Source of the DNA: JAUVXJ01 sp964433755
GTDB taxonomy: Bacteria > Chloroflexota > Anaerolineae > UBA7937 > B3-Chlor
Assembly (NCBI GenBank): GCA_964433755.1
Contig: CAYSSR010000001.1
Location: 1,116,001 to 1,180,000, forward strand
Direction: 5' to 3'
DNA length: 64,000 nucleotides
Of the stretch, positions 17,679-25,738 are shown piece after piece. The notes under the pieces were generated by a model. It saw nothing but the letters and a program-made list of their open reading frames with translations. It was not told the DNA's origin and ran no database searches. Position 1 is the stretch's first letter, and every line of letters begins with the position of its first letter. A program made the translations under genes and the position numbers.

Positions 17679-17707
17679 TTGACCTGGCCGCTGCCCCCAG
17701 GTATACT
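17679..17707 (+). promoter_or_regulatory. Sigma-70 promoter of the molybdoenzyme operon
   Basis: TTGACC (17679-17684), a 17-nt spacer and TATACT (17702-17707). Near-consensus and correctly oriented for the oxidoreductase gene at 17940. Confidence 0.65.
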
Positions 17708-17939
17708 AGGGCACTTGAATGCTTTTGCCGCCGAGTGAATCGGCGGATCATCCTCCAAGGTGGCGATGCGGATTCCCCCCCCGCGTGGGCCACAGCGCGC
17801 GAGCGTGTCTCGTGCGCGTCCACTTGGCCTAGCCACAGTGCGAACTCCACGGTGCACAGTTTGAGCCTGCTCACTTCGCTCGTCCATGGACGGGCAGAGG
17901 TGCGTGACTCGACGGCTGCGCGCGGAGGCAGAAGTAGCC

Positions 17940-20036
17940 ATGAGGCAGATCATCAAGACGATATGTCAAATGTGCTATTTCTACTGTGGTCTGGACGTCA
18001 CCGTGGAAGACGGCCGCATCCTGAAGGTCGAGGGGATGCGTGAACATCCCGTGAACCACGGTCGCCTGTGCGCCAAGGGGTTGGCGTCCATGCAACTGAC
18101 GACCGACCCGAAGCGGTTGACAACGCCTTTGAAGAGGGTCGGTGCGCGAGGCTCCGGAAAGTGGAAAGCGGTTTCATGGGACGACGCGCTGGACGAGATC
18201 GCTCAGAAGCTGCTCTCCATTCGCGATGAGTCTGGACCTGAGGCCGTTGGGTACTACAGGGGACAGGCCCCCGGCTGGGTCACCACGTACAACTACGTAC
18301 TCCGTTTTATGAACTCGTGGGGCTCCCCGAACACCTTCACGCACGCTCATCTCTGTTTCGCGCCGCGAGCACTAGCCCACGCAGCCACCTTTGGCAGCTT
18401 TCCCGAACCCGACTACGAGCGCGCCAACTGTATCATGCTCTTCGGGTACAACCCTGCCTACACCTCTCCGGTCAACTATGGCGCCCGAATCATCTGGGCT
18501 AGGGAGCGCGGGGCCAAGCTCATCGTGGTTGACCCCAGGTTCAGTAACACCGCCTCCAAGGCCGATCTCTTTGTGCAACCGCGTCCCGGCACCTCTGGGG
18601 CATTGGCACTGTCCATGATCCAGGTGATCATCGAGGAAGGTCTCTACGATGCCGATTTCGTCCGTGAATGGACTGTAGGCTTCGATCAGTTGCAGCGTTT
18701 CGTAGCCGACTGCACGCCCGAGGAGGTGTCCTCCATCACCTGGGTGCGGCCCGAGAGAATCAGAAGAGCCGCGCGTATGCTGGCTACCACCAAGCCTGCC
18801 GTGGTGGTCGACGGTAATGGGCTGGACCAGCACACCAACGTGGTGCAGACTGTGCGCGCCACTTCGATCCTGCGCGCTTTGATACGCACGGTGGATGAGC
18901 CAGGAGGGAGCATAATCGTGCCTCCCTTGCCCTTCATCGACGTCCAACGACGGGGTGATCGACCGCCTCGCTTCGCCGAACCGGAGGTCGTCCAGTACCC
19001 TCTGTACTACGAACAGGGTTCGACGATGACCGGCGTGGAGATGACCGATTCCATCGGCCCAGAGAAGCCTCATCCCACGAGGGCACTCATCGTGCAGGGC
19101 GGGGATCCCGCTGCCGTGCTGGCAGAAGCGAACACCATTCGCGAGATACTCAAGAAGACAGACCTGCTCGTAGTGCACGACCTCTATCACACGGCAACCG
19201 GCCAAGTGGCCGATTTCGTGTTGCCTGCGGCCAGCTTTCTGGAGCGCGATCTGGTGCTGTACTATCGTTACCGTCCGCTTGTTGACGTCAACCTGATCGC
19301 GATGCAAAACAGATGTGTGCCGCCTGTAGGACAAAGCAGGTCGGACGTGGATTTCGTCTTCTCCCTGGCGCGTCTGGTCGGCTTGGGTGAGCACTTCCCT
19401 TGGGAGGACGTGACGGATGCCTTCGACTGGCAATTGGAGGTCAACGGCCTGAGTGTTGCCTGGCTTCGAGAGCACCCTGGTGGGTACGTGCGCAAGTATG
19501 AGCACGGAGAGATCTATCGCAAGTACGAGCGAGATGGGTTCACGACACCCTCTGGGAAGATCGAATTCGTGTCTTCTCGATTTGCTGAGCGTGGACTGGA
19601 CGCACTGCCAACGTTCGTAGAGCCCGCCGCCAGCCCTGTGTCCGCACCAGAGTTGGTCCGCAAGTACCCTCTCATCTGCTCGACCGGGCTGAAGCTGGGC
19701 ATTCACACTCACACTCAATTCCGTACCCTGCCATGGATACGGGAGATCGAGCCAGACCCGTTTGGGGAGATACATCCCCGAACAGCGTCCGAACTGGGCA
19801 TCGAGGACGGCAGTTGGATGATCGTGGAGTCGCCCAAGGGAGCCATTCGAGTGCGTGCGCGCGTCAGAGCCACTATTCACCCGCGGGTAGTGATGGTCAC
19901 ACATGGATACGGCGAACCGTACGCCGGTGCCGAGGATCTGCCCAACGTGATTACTTCGGAGAAGGAGCGCGATCCAATCACCGGGACCACCGGGATCCGT
20001 TCGTTCCTATGTGCAGTGAGGAAGGCGGAGGCATAG
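17940..20036 (+). CDS. Mo/W-bis-MGD oxidoreductase catalytic subunit (DMSO reductase family)
   Basis: A 698-aa enzyme. The start is the ATG at 17940 (MRQIIKTICQMC) behind GGAGG. The N-terminal [4Fe-4S] motif is C9-x2-C12-x3-C16-x27-C44. The metal ligand is predicted to be C139 in THAHLCFAPR, so Cys rather than Ser or Sec. The C-terminal molydopterin-dinucleotide-binding domain is present (FGEIHPRTASELGIEDGSW and HGYGEP). There is no twin-arginine signal, so the enzyme is cytoplasmic. The family includes formate dehydrogenase, polysulfide and thiosulfate reductases and acetylene hydratase; I cannot choose the substrate. The downstream Fe-S gene starts 4 nt after the stop, which makes a two-subunit complex likely. 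No membrane-anchor subunit is nearby. Confidence 0.94.
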   Translation: MRQIIKTICQMCYFYCGLDVTVEDGRILKVEGMREHPVNHGRLCAKGLASMQLTTDPKRLTTPLKRVGARGSGKWKAVSWDDALDEIAQKLLSIRDESGPEAVGYYRGQAPGWVTTYNYVLRFMNSWGSPNTFTHAHLCFAPRALAHAATFGSFPEPDYERANCIMLFGYNPAYTSPVNYGARIIWARERGAKLIVVDPRFSNTASKADLFVQPRPGTSGALALSMIQVIIEEGLYDADFVREWTVGFDQLQRFVADCTPEEVSSITWVRPERIRRAARMLATTKPAVVVDGNGLDQHTNVVQTVRATSILRALIRTVDEPGGSIIVPPLPFIDVQRRGDRPPRFAEPEVVQYPLYYEQGSTMTGVEMTDSIGPEKPHPTRALIVQGGDPAAVLAEANTIREILKKTDLLVVHDLYHTATGQVADFVLPAASFLERDLVLYYRYRPLVDVNLIAMQNRCVPPVGQSRSDVDFVFSLARLVGLGEHFPWEDVTDAFDWQLEVNGLSVAWLREHPGGYVRKYEHGEIYRKYERDGFTTPSGKIEFVSSRFAERGLDALPTFVEPAASPVSAPELVRKYPLICSTGLKLGIHTHTQFRTLPWIREIEPDPFGEIHPRTASELGIEDGSWMIVESPKGAIRVRARVRATIHPRVVMVTHGYGEPYAGAEDLPNVITSEKERDPITGTTGIRSFLCAVRKAEA

Positions 20037-20040
20037 AGGG

Positions 20041-20382
20041 ATGACAAAGCGGAGAGGGTTGGTTGTCGATCTGGACCGGTGTATTGGCTGCTTCGCCTGC
20101 CAGGTAGCTTGCAAGCAAGAGCATGGCCTGGCGGAGGGTGATGACTCGTGGATCCACGTAGAGACACTCGGCCCCTTCGAGGTGAACGGCGAACCGGCGA
20201 TGGACTTTGTCCCTTTCGTTTCTGAACGGTGCGATTTCTGTGCGGACCGCACGGCTGCGGGAAGGGCTCCCTTCTGCGTTCAGATCTGCCCTACGCAGGC
20301 CCTCGCGCTGTACGACGAGGAACAGCTACTGCGGTCGTTGCGTGCTGGCAATCGCATACAAATCTGCAAAACAGGACCCTGA
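20041..20382 (+). CDS. Short 4Fe-4S ferredoxin-type electron-transfer subunit
   Basis: A 113-aa protein whose start lies 4 nt after the molybdoenzyme stop. The first cluster motif is CIGCFACQVACKQ (C-x2-C-x2-C-x3-C). A second set, CDFC...CVQICPTQAL, could hold another [4Fe-4S] cluster. The usual B subunits of DMSO-reductase-family complexes (PsrB, DmsB, NrfC types) have four clusters and 180-200 aa; this one has about half of that and ends soon after CPTQALALYD with one extra Cys (QICKTG). It is either a compact two-cluster variant or has lost its C-terminal half. Its role is to pass electrons to or from the catalytic subunit. Confidence 0.9.
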   Translation: MTKRRGLVVDLDRCIGCFACQVACKQEHGLAEGDDSWIHVETLGPFEVNGEPAMDFVPFVSERCDFCADRTAAGRAPFCVQICPTQALALYDEEQLLRSLRAGNRIQICKTGP

Positions 20383-20568
20383 CGGTGCACGTTCGTGGGT
20401 CCTAACTCGAGAATACGAGAAGCGCAGCGCTTCGTGCTGTGAAGACAGGAGGTGAAAAGAATCCATGAATAACGAGCGATAGGTCCAGCTACGCTGCGGC
20501 TTCGGAGTCGCTGGCAACCAAGTTTTGGCAGAGAGAAGAGATATGGGACAACTGAGGGAGGAAAGAAC

Positions 20569-22245
20569 ATGAGGAGACCGATCAGTCTGTATTCGGTCTT
20601 GGTGATCCTAGTGGTGTTGAGTGTGTTAGCGACCGCGTGCGGGCAGACGACTGCTCCCACCGAGGTCCCAAGCGGCGAGGGGCCCGCTTCTACGACGGCT
20701 TCGGAGTCGACTCCGCAGCAAGAGGCAACGTCCGAGCCAGAGAGCGACGAACCAGTGGTCATTCGGCTGGCTCTGGCCAGCGATCCGATGACACTGGAGC
20801 CGGGCCTGTTTTCTGAGTTGTACACGAGTTGGGTCGCCAAGAACATGCACACTGGTCTTCTCCGGTTCGACACGGAAGGGAACGTCATCGCCATGGCGGC
20901 CGGGAGCTGGGAGATTAGCGACGACCAACTCACCTTCACATTTCACCTGCGCGACGACGTCGTGTTTCACAACGGTCGCAAGATGGTGGCCAACGACTGG
21001 AAAGAGGGCTGGACCCGGTATCTGAACCCTCTCGTACAATCGAGCGCCGGTCCCGAGAACTTCGGGGGCGTCGTCGGCGCGCAGGACGTGATCGACGGCG
21101 TATCGGACGATCTCGCAGGCGTGGTCGCCGAGGACGACTACACTCTGGTAGTCACTCTTGTCGAACCGGACCCCGATTTCCTGGTCCATCTGGCGAGCAC
21201 ATCATCGTGGATAGTACCTTCCGAAGCCGTGGTGGAAGGCGAACCGGAGTGGGTAGACGAGCCGGTGGGTGCAGGTCCGTTCAAGTTTGTGGAGTGGAGG
21301 CAGAATGAACGTATCGTCCTGGAGGCGTTCGATGACTACTTCCTGGGACGACCGGAGATAGATCGCATTGAATACTACATCGTCCCCGATGCCACAACCG
21401 AGGTGGCCATGTATGAAGCGGGGGAACTGGACATCGCATCGGTGAGCTATGGGGAGTTGGATCGTTTGGCTAGCGATCCGGTGCTCAGCGAGCAACTTCA
21501 CTTCTTCACGCGAGCCCGATTGATCTCCTTGCTCTACAACTATGATCTGGTTCCGGAGTTCGACGATCTCTTGGTCCGGCAGGCATTCGCTCATGCTATC
21601 AATCGCCAGCAACTGGCCGAGGTAGTGATGCGTAATGCCACAGTGGCAGCGGAGGGATTCATAGGCCCAATCGTGCCCTCCTATGACCCGGGCCTGAAAG
21701 GAGCGGAATACGATCCAGAGGAAGCCAAGGAGATGTTTGCTCGGGCGGGGTACCCAAACGGCGAGGGCTTCCCGACACTGGAGCTCAGTGGATATGGGGC
21801 CAACGAACCAGTCATAGAGGCCATCGCAGCGATGTTGGGGAGCAACCTGGGCATTGAGGTTGTGGCAAATGTCGCGGAGCGCGGGGACATGATCAGCGCC
21901 ATGTGGGCAAAGGACCAGCTCTCCTTCTTCGTAAAAGGATGGTCGTCCGACTACCCAACGCCGGACGCATGGCTCAAGGACTTGTTGTACTGCGACCTGG
22001 ACACCAGCTTTGCGAACTACTGTAACCCGCAGCTCGATGCGGTCATTGATGAGGCCGAAGCGACCTACGATGTCGAGGAGCAGACGGAGCTGTGGCGTGA
22101 GGCGGAGCGGATAGCGATGGATGACGTGGCCATCATCCCGCTCATGTACGATCGTTTCATCTACCTGGTCAATCCTGACATAGAGAACTTCCGTTGTAGT
22201 TTCGGGGGGCCAGTGTCTTTCTGGGACGTCACTGTGACACAGTAG
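20569..22245 (+). CDS. Peptide/oligopeptide ABC transporter substrate-binding lipoprotein (SBP family 5)
   Basis: A 558-aa lipoprotein with a GGAGG site. The signal peptide ends in a lipobox LATAC with C24, followed by a Ser/Thr/Glu-rich linker typical of Gram-positive-like and Chloroflexota lipoproteins. The mature domain is the SBP_bac_5 fold: RLALASDPMTLEPG, then FHLRDDVVFHNGRKMVANDW (family signature), and near the C-terminus ITSMWAK-like and PLMYDRFIYLV segments. It captures peptides, or in some members sugars, nickel or opines, outside the cell and hands them to the permeases encoded at 22552 and 23518. A stem-loop directly follows the stop. Substrate unknown. Confidence 0.94.
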   Translation: MRRPISLYSVLVILVVLSVLATACGQTTAPTEVPSGEGPASTTASESTPQQEATSEPESDEPVVIRLALASDPMTLEPGLFSELYTSWVAKNMHTGLLRFDTEGNVIAMAAGSWEISDDQLTFTFHLRDDVVFHNGRKMVANDWKEGWTRYLNPLVQSSAGPENFGGVVGAQDVIDGVSDDLAGVVAEDDYTLVVTLVEPDPDFLVHLASTSSWIVPSEAVVEGEPEWVDEPVGAGPFKFVEWRQNERIVLEAFDDYFLGRPEIDRIEYYIVPDATTEVAMYEAGELDIASVSYGELDRLASDPVLSEQLHFFTRARLISLLYNYDLVPEFDDLLVRQAFAHAINRQQLAEVVMRNATVAAEGFIGPIVPSYDPGLKGAEYDPEEAKEMFARAGYPNGEGFPTLELSGYGANEPVIEAIAAMLGSNLGIEVVANVAERGDMISAMWAKDQLSFFVKGWSSDYPTPDAWLKDLLYCDLDTSFANYCNPQLDAVIDEAEATYDVEEQTELWREAERIAMDDVAIIPLMYDRFIYLVNPDIENFRCSFGGPVSFWDVTVTQ

Positions 22246-22257
22246 AGATGGGATAGG

Positions 22258-22290
22258 TCAGCCTTGGGTGCAACCGGCGCTCAAGGCTGA
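22258..22290 (+). other. Stem-loop after the substrate-binding protein gene
   Basis: TCAGCCTTG (22258-22266) pairs perfectly with CAAGGCTGA (22282-22290) around a 15-nt loop, 12 nt after the stop codon. There is no U-run, so it is more likely an mRNA-stabilising or attenuating hairpin that keeps the binding protein above the permeases than a full terminator. Confidence 0.45.
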
Positions 22291-22551
22291 CCACAATCCA
22301 TACCAGATGTACGAGACGACACCTCACCCGCTTGACAGGCAGACTCTGGATGCTCCTCAGGGGGCACCCTCGTTAAGAGGGAATGTGTCCAAGGACGTGC
22401 ACAAGTGCCCTTGCGCACAGCCGCGATCCAAGGATGTGGAAGTGGAGGAGTGAAGGAGTCATGATGCCCCGGATGCGCTTCTGGCGTCTGGCCAGGGCGC
22501 TCACGGCCGTGTTGAGGCTATGCTCTGCCTTCCAGGAAGGTGGCACTGGGT
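22291..22551. other. Intergenic gap within the ABC transporter locus
   Basis: About 260 nt between the hairpin and the first permease. No gene or promoter pair is supported. The gap is unusually long for an opp/dpp-type operon. Confidence 0.4.
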
Positions 22552-23478
22552 TTGGCTAAGTACATCACTCAACGTTTGGTTTTCGTTATCTTCAGCATGA
22601 TTGGGGCCACTCTGGTGGCCTTCTTGGCTATGCAACTGGCACCTGGTGATCCTCTGGAATTGATGGCCGGCTCCACTAGAATCGCGCCCGAGGTGATGGA
22701 GGCCTGGCGCCATCGCTACGGGCTAGACGAGCCTCTCCCTGTTCAATACCTCGTCTTCCTGAAGAACGCTCTGCAGGGAGATTTCGGTACGTCCTATTAC
22801 TACATCGGCAAGCCGGTGATGGAGATTCTCGCCGAAGGCATCCCGGTCACCGCCAGGTGGCAGACGGTCGGGCTCCTGCTGGCGATTGGCGGGGCTGTGC
22901 CCATGGGTGTGCTCTCGGCGTTGAAGCAGAATTCCTGGATCGATAACCTGTTCATGTTCTTTGCGTTGTTGGGCGCCTCGCTGCCTAGTTTTGCGCTGGC
23001 AACCTTCCTCATCGTGGGCGTCTCCTTGAGATTGGGCTGGCTACCTGTGGCCGGGCTATCGACCCCCAGACACTACGTTCTGCCTGCCCTGACCATGGCT
23101 GCTGAGCCCGCCGCTCTCCTGGCACGCATGGTGCGCGCCTCCATGCTGGAGAGCATTGGGCAGGATTACATCAGGACGGCTCGGGCGAAGGGCCTTGGGG
23201 AGTGGGCGGTCAATGTACGTCATGCCTTGCGCAATGCCATGCTGCCCAGCGTGACCGTCGTGGGCGTTATCGTCGGACGTATGCTGTCCGGCTCTTTTCT
23301 CATCGAAACGATCTTCAACATACCAGGCCTGGGGCGCATAGGTGTGACAGCAGTGTTGCAGCGGGATTATCCTGTCATTCTGGGAACCACAATACTGTTG
23401 GCGGCTGCATTCATGGTGGTCACCGTGATAACCGATGTCCTCTACGTGTTCCTCGACCCGCGCATCCGATTGGAGTAG
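22552..23478 (+). CDS. Dipeptide/oligopeptide ABC transporter permease, DppB/OppB type
   Basis: A polytopic permease of about 308 aa with six transmembrane helices. The EAA loop is TARAKGLGEWAVNVRHALRN, where it contacts the ATPase. The N-terminus AKYITQRLVFVIFSMIG is typical of DppB. I prefer the TTG at 22552 because AGGAAGG is well spaced from it; a GTG at 22540 overlaps that ribosome-binding site. It forms a heterodimeric channel with the DppC-type permease encoded next. No DppD/DppF ATPase genes occur in this window, so the transporter must borrow ATPases from elsewhere. Confidence 0.93.
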   Translation: MAKYITQRLVFVIFSMIGATLVAFLAMQLAPGDPLELMAGSTRIAPEVMEAWRHRYGLDEPLPVQYLVFLKNALQGDFGTSYYYIGKPVMEILAEGIPVTARWQTVGLLLAIGGAVPMGVLSALKQNSWIDNLFMFFALLGASLPSFALATFLIVGVSLRLGWLPVAGLSTPRHYVLPALTMAAEPAALLARMVRASMLESIGQDYIRTARAKGLGEWAVNVRHALRNAMLPSVTVVGVIVGRMLSGSFLIETIFNIPGLGRIGVTAVLQRDYPVILGTTILLAAAFMVVTVITDVLYVFLDPRIRLE

Positions 23479-23517
23479 TCATGGGTGTGATGGAGTATTG
23501 TCTCCTCGAGAGACTCG

Positions 23518-24426
23518 GTGGCAGACATGGCTGAGGACTCGCAGCCTCTCCTGGAGCGGAGACAGGATGGCCAAGCGACGGCCGAGACCACGCTGTGGGG
23601 GGATGCTTGGAGGCGTCTGCGACGGAACAGGGCGGCAGTAGGTGGCCTTCTGTTCCTGATCGCCCTCATCACAGCGGCTATTGCGGCACCGCTCCTCACA
23701 CGATACTCTCCCTACGAGCCGGATTTCTCGGCAGCATTGCAGTCCCCGAGCCGCGAGCATCTGCTGGGTACCGACCAGTTGGGCCGCGATCTCCTGGCCA
23801 GAATCCTCTATGGGGCACGAGTGTCCTTGTCCGTGGGCCTGTTGGTGCAGTTGGTCACCATCAGTTTCGGCGCCCTCGTGGGGTTGACCGCAGGGTACTT
23901 CGGGGGCATCGTCGACATGGTGCTGATGCGGCTGGTGGATATGATGTATGCCTTCCCCCCCTTTCTTTTCGGGGTGTTCATGGTGGCATTCCTGGAGCCG
24001 AGCGTTCCCAGCATCATACTCGTCCTGTGCGTCGTCTGGTGGCCGCTGTCGGCCCGGCTGGCGCGAGTGGAGACTCTCTCATTGCGAGAGCGAGAATACG
24101 TCACAGCGGCACGAGCTATCGGTGCCAGCAACTGGCACCTGATCACCCGGCACATCCTGGTCAATGTGTTGAGCCCGCTCATCGTACAGTTCACGATGGG
24201 CGTCGCTACCATCATCATGGCGGAGGCTAGCCTGTCTTTCCTGGGTATCGGAATCCGCCCGCCCTACCCCACGTGGGGTGGCATGATCGCGACGGGTCGG
24301 GAGTATTTTCGCACCTACCCTCATCTGGCGCTCTATCCCTCTGTCGCACTGGGCCTGACTGTCCTGGCCTTGAACTTCCTGGGTGATGGGCTGCGCGATG
24401 CACTTGATCCACGCCTGCGTAGATAG
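23518..24426 (+). CDS. Dipeptide/oligopeptide ABC transporter permease, DppC/OppC type
   Basis: A 302-aa permease. It has the N-terminal OppC region (WRRLRRNRAAVGGLLFLIAL), the signature HLLGTDQLGRDLLARILYGARVSL after the first periplasmic loop, and the EAA loop TAARAIGASNWHLITRHIL. Five to six transmembrane helices. The start may be the GTG at 23518 or the ATG three codons later. Partner of the upstream DppB-type protein. After this gene the strand is empty for 300 nt before an unrelated gene with its own promoter, so the operon ends here without ATPase subunits. Confidence 0.93.
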   Translation: MADMAEDSQPLLERRQDGQATAETTLWGDAWRRLRRNRAAVGGLLFLIALITAAIAAPLLTRYSPYEPDFSAALQSPSREHLLGTDQLGRDLLARILYGARVSLSVGLLVQLVTISFGALVGLTAGYFGGIVDMVLMRLVDMMYAFPPFLFGVFMVAFLEPSVPSIILVLCVVWWPLSARLARVETLSLREREYVTAARAIGASNWHLITRHILVNVLSPLIVQFTMGVATIIMAEASLSFLGIGIRPPYPTWGGMIATGREYFRTYPHLALYPSVALGLTVLALNFLGDGLRDALDPRLRR

Positions 24427-24733
24427 TGCCAGGCTCGTGCCTGCCGATTGCGAGCACGGCTTTGCTTGCCGTTGTCGGCGTCTTCTACGGGATCGGGCCC
24501 CTGCCCCAGCACCAATCACCGTGTTTGTCTGGATGCGCGGCCGCGCCCCTGCGGGGAGGCCTGCCGCCGGACTTGTGCCACTCACCCACGCAGATATCAT
24601 CTAGTCCTGCGGCGTTCTGTCAGGGTGGGCAACAGCGACTGCAAAGACCGGGCGGCTTGACAACGCGCCAAGACCATGGTATACTGATGACGTAAGTGTC
24701 CGTTGTTGCACGAACACAAGGGAGGAAAGGAAG
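24427..24733. other. Intergenic region with the PEP-CTERM gene promoter
   Basis: 307 nt. It contains the promoter at 24657-24685. No other feature recognised. Confidence 0.5.
24657..24685 (+). promoter_or_regulatory. Strong sigma-70 promoter
   Basis: TTGACA (24657-24662), a 17-nt spacer and TATACT (24680-24685): a perfect -35 and a 5/6 -10 box. It drives the PEP-CTERM gene at 24734. One of the best consensus promoters in the window, implying high expression. Confidence 0.75.
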
Positions 24734-25339
24734 ATGAAGAGACACTCGCTGCGAAGCCTGTTGTTGGGCGTAAGTCTGGCGTTGCTGCTCGGCGGGGGAG
24801 CGGCGCTGGCGCAGGGCCTGAGTATCACAGCAGACCAGGAGTGCTTCGAATGCTGGGCTAGGGCTGACGGGTGGCCTCCACCCGCCGACCACGTCGTCGA
24901 GCTGACATTCGACGGATATGACCCCGCCGAGTACCTGTGGGGACGTTTGAACATGGCAGGCACCTTGTGGGGGCAGGGATACTGGGATCCTGTGCTATCT
25001 GGCCCCCCCTGCAAGGTTCAGCTTGCAGTGTTTTGCGAGAATCTGTACGTCGATCTTGACTCCGACTGCTCCGGTGTGGACGGGGGTTCCACTTCAGCCA
25101 TCTTCGGGAATGGTCCTCCGGCAACGTACGGCGAGTGGGTGTGGAAGATGTGGCAGACAGACACAACGGACCCTGACGACGTGATCGCCGGTCCCGTCTC
25201 TGCCAAGTTCATCTTCGCTGAGGACTGTACTCCACTGGAGGAGGAGTTCGTCCCCGAGCCCGGCAGCATCTTGCTCCTGGGTAGCGGTCTCGCTGGCCTG
25301 GCAAGCTATGCAGGCCTGCGCTGGAGGACGAAGAAGTAG
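24734..25339 (+). CDS. PEP-CTERM sorting-domain protein
   Basis: A 201-aa secreted protein with a GGAGG site and a strong promoter. Residues 1-27 are a signal peptide ending ALAQG. The mature part has several Cys residues (ECFECW, PPC, FCENLYVDLDSDCSG). The C-terminus VPEPGSILLLGSGLAGLASY followed by AGLRWRTKK is a textbook PEP-CTERM signal: a PEP motif, a transmembrane helix and a basic tail. Such proteins are cleaved and transferred by an exosortase (EpsH family) and are often tied to exopolysaccharide. No exosortase gene is present in this window. A terminator hairpin follows. Function of the mature domain unknown. Confidence 0.88.
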   Translation: MKRHSLRSLLLGVSLALLLGGGAALAQGLSITADQECFECWARADGWPPPADHVVELTFDGYDPAEYLWGRLNMAGTLWGQGYWDPVLSGPPCKVQLAVFCENLYVDLDSDCSGVDGGSTSAIFGNGPPATYGEWVWKMWQTDTTDPDDVIAGPVSAKFIFAEDCTPLEEEFVPEPGSILLLGSGLAGLASYAGLRWRTKK

Positions 25340-25364
25340 GAATCTGATCACCAGGAAGAGACGC

Positions 25365-25393
25365 AAGGGCCGTCCCAGAACGGGGCGGCCCTT
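25365..25393 (+). terminator. Rho-independent-like terminator after the PEP-CTERM gene
   Basis: AAGGGCCGTCCC and GGGGCGGCCCTT form a 12-bp stem (one G-T wobble) with a 5-nt loop, 26 nt after the stop. The sequence after it (GTCTTGTTGG) is T-rich but not a pure U-tract. Confidence 0.7.
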
Positions 25394-25738
25394 GTCTTGT
25401 TGGTCCCCAGATCTACGCCTGCTGTCAGACCACGGTCGAATCTGGTGCTCTTATCCGTCACAAGCGGGTGCGACACCGACGATCGTGTGTGCGCCAGTGC
25501 AGATTCGTGGGGGTACTGCGCAGCCGGTGGCATGGTCCGAAGCTGCCGCCAGAGCGCACCAGAGCCTCCCTAAGCTGTGTTTCGTCCCCCATGAATCATC
25601 AACTATGGCTGTGCCCCTCCTCGCCCTTTTCTGCTTCGCGGCGCCGGAGGTTCCCCATTGCGGAACAGTGCTCCCTGCTATGGAGGTCAAGAGTGATCAA
25701 ACGAAGAGAAACTACTCCGCCCCACCACCCCGGTCCGC
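25394..25738. other. Convergent intergenic region
   Basis: About 345 nt between the terminator and the 3' end of the minus-strand amidohydrolase. Nothing recognised. Confidence 0.45.

Larger units (their letters stand above)
17461..17939. other. Regulatory region upstream of the molybdoenzyme
   Basis: About 480 nt without a supported gene. It contains a strong promoter (17679-17707) and, 52 nt upstream of it, a perfect 6-1-6 inverted repeat (17615-17627). The transcript would have a leader of more than 220 nt before the ATG at 17940, long enough for a cis-acting RNA element, though I recognise no riboswitch or Moco motif. Confidence 0.45.

Noticed and set aside
18372..19904. 510-codon minus-strand open frame opposite the molybdoenzyme
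   Set aside because: Antisense to a gene with complete catalytic motifs; the translation is rich in Arg/His with no family signature. A shadow of high-GC coding sequence.
20419..20433. Perfect palindrome GAAGCGC-A-GCGCTTC after the ferredoxin gene
   Set aside because: A 1-nt loop cannot form the full hairpin, and no U-tract follows, so it is not called a terminator.
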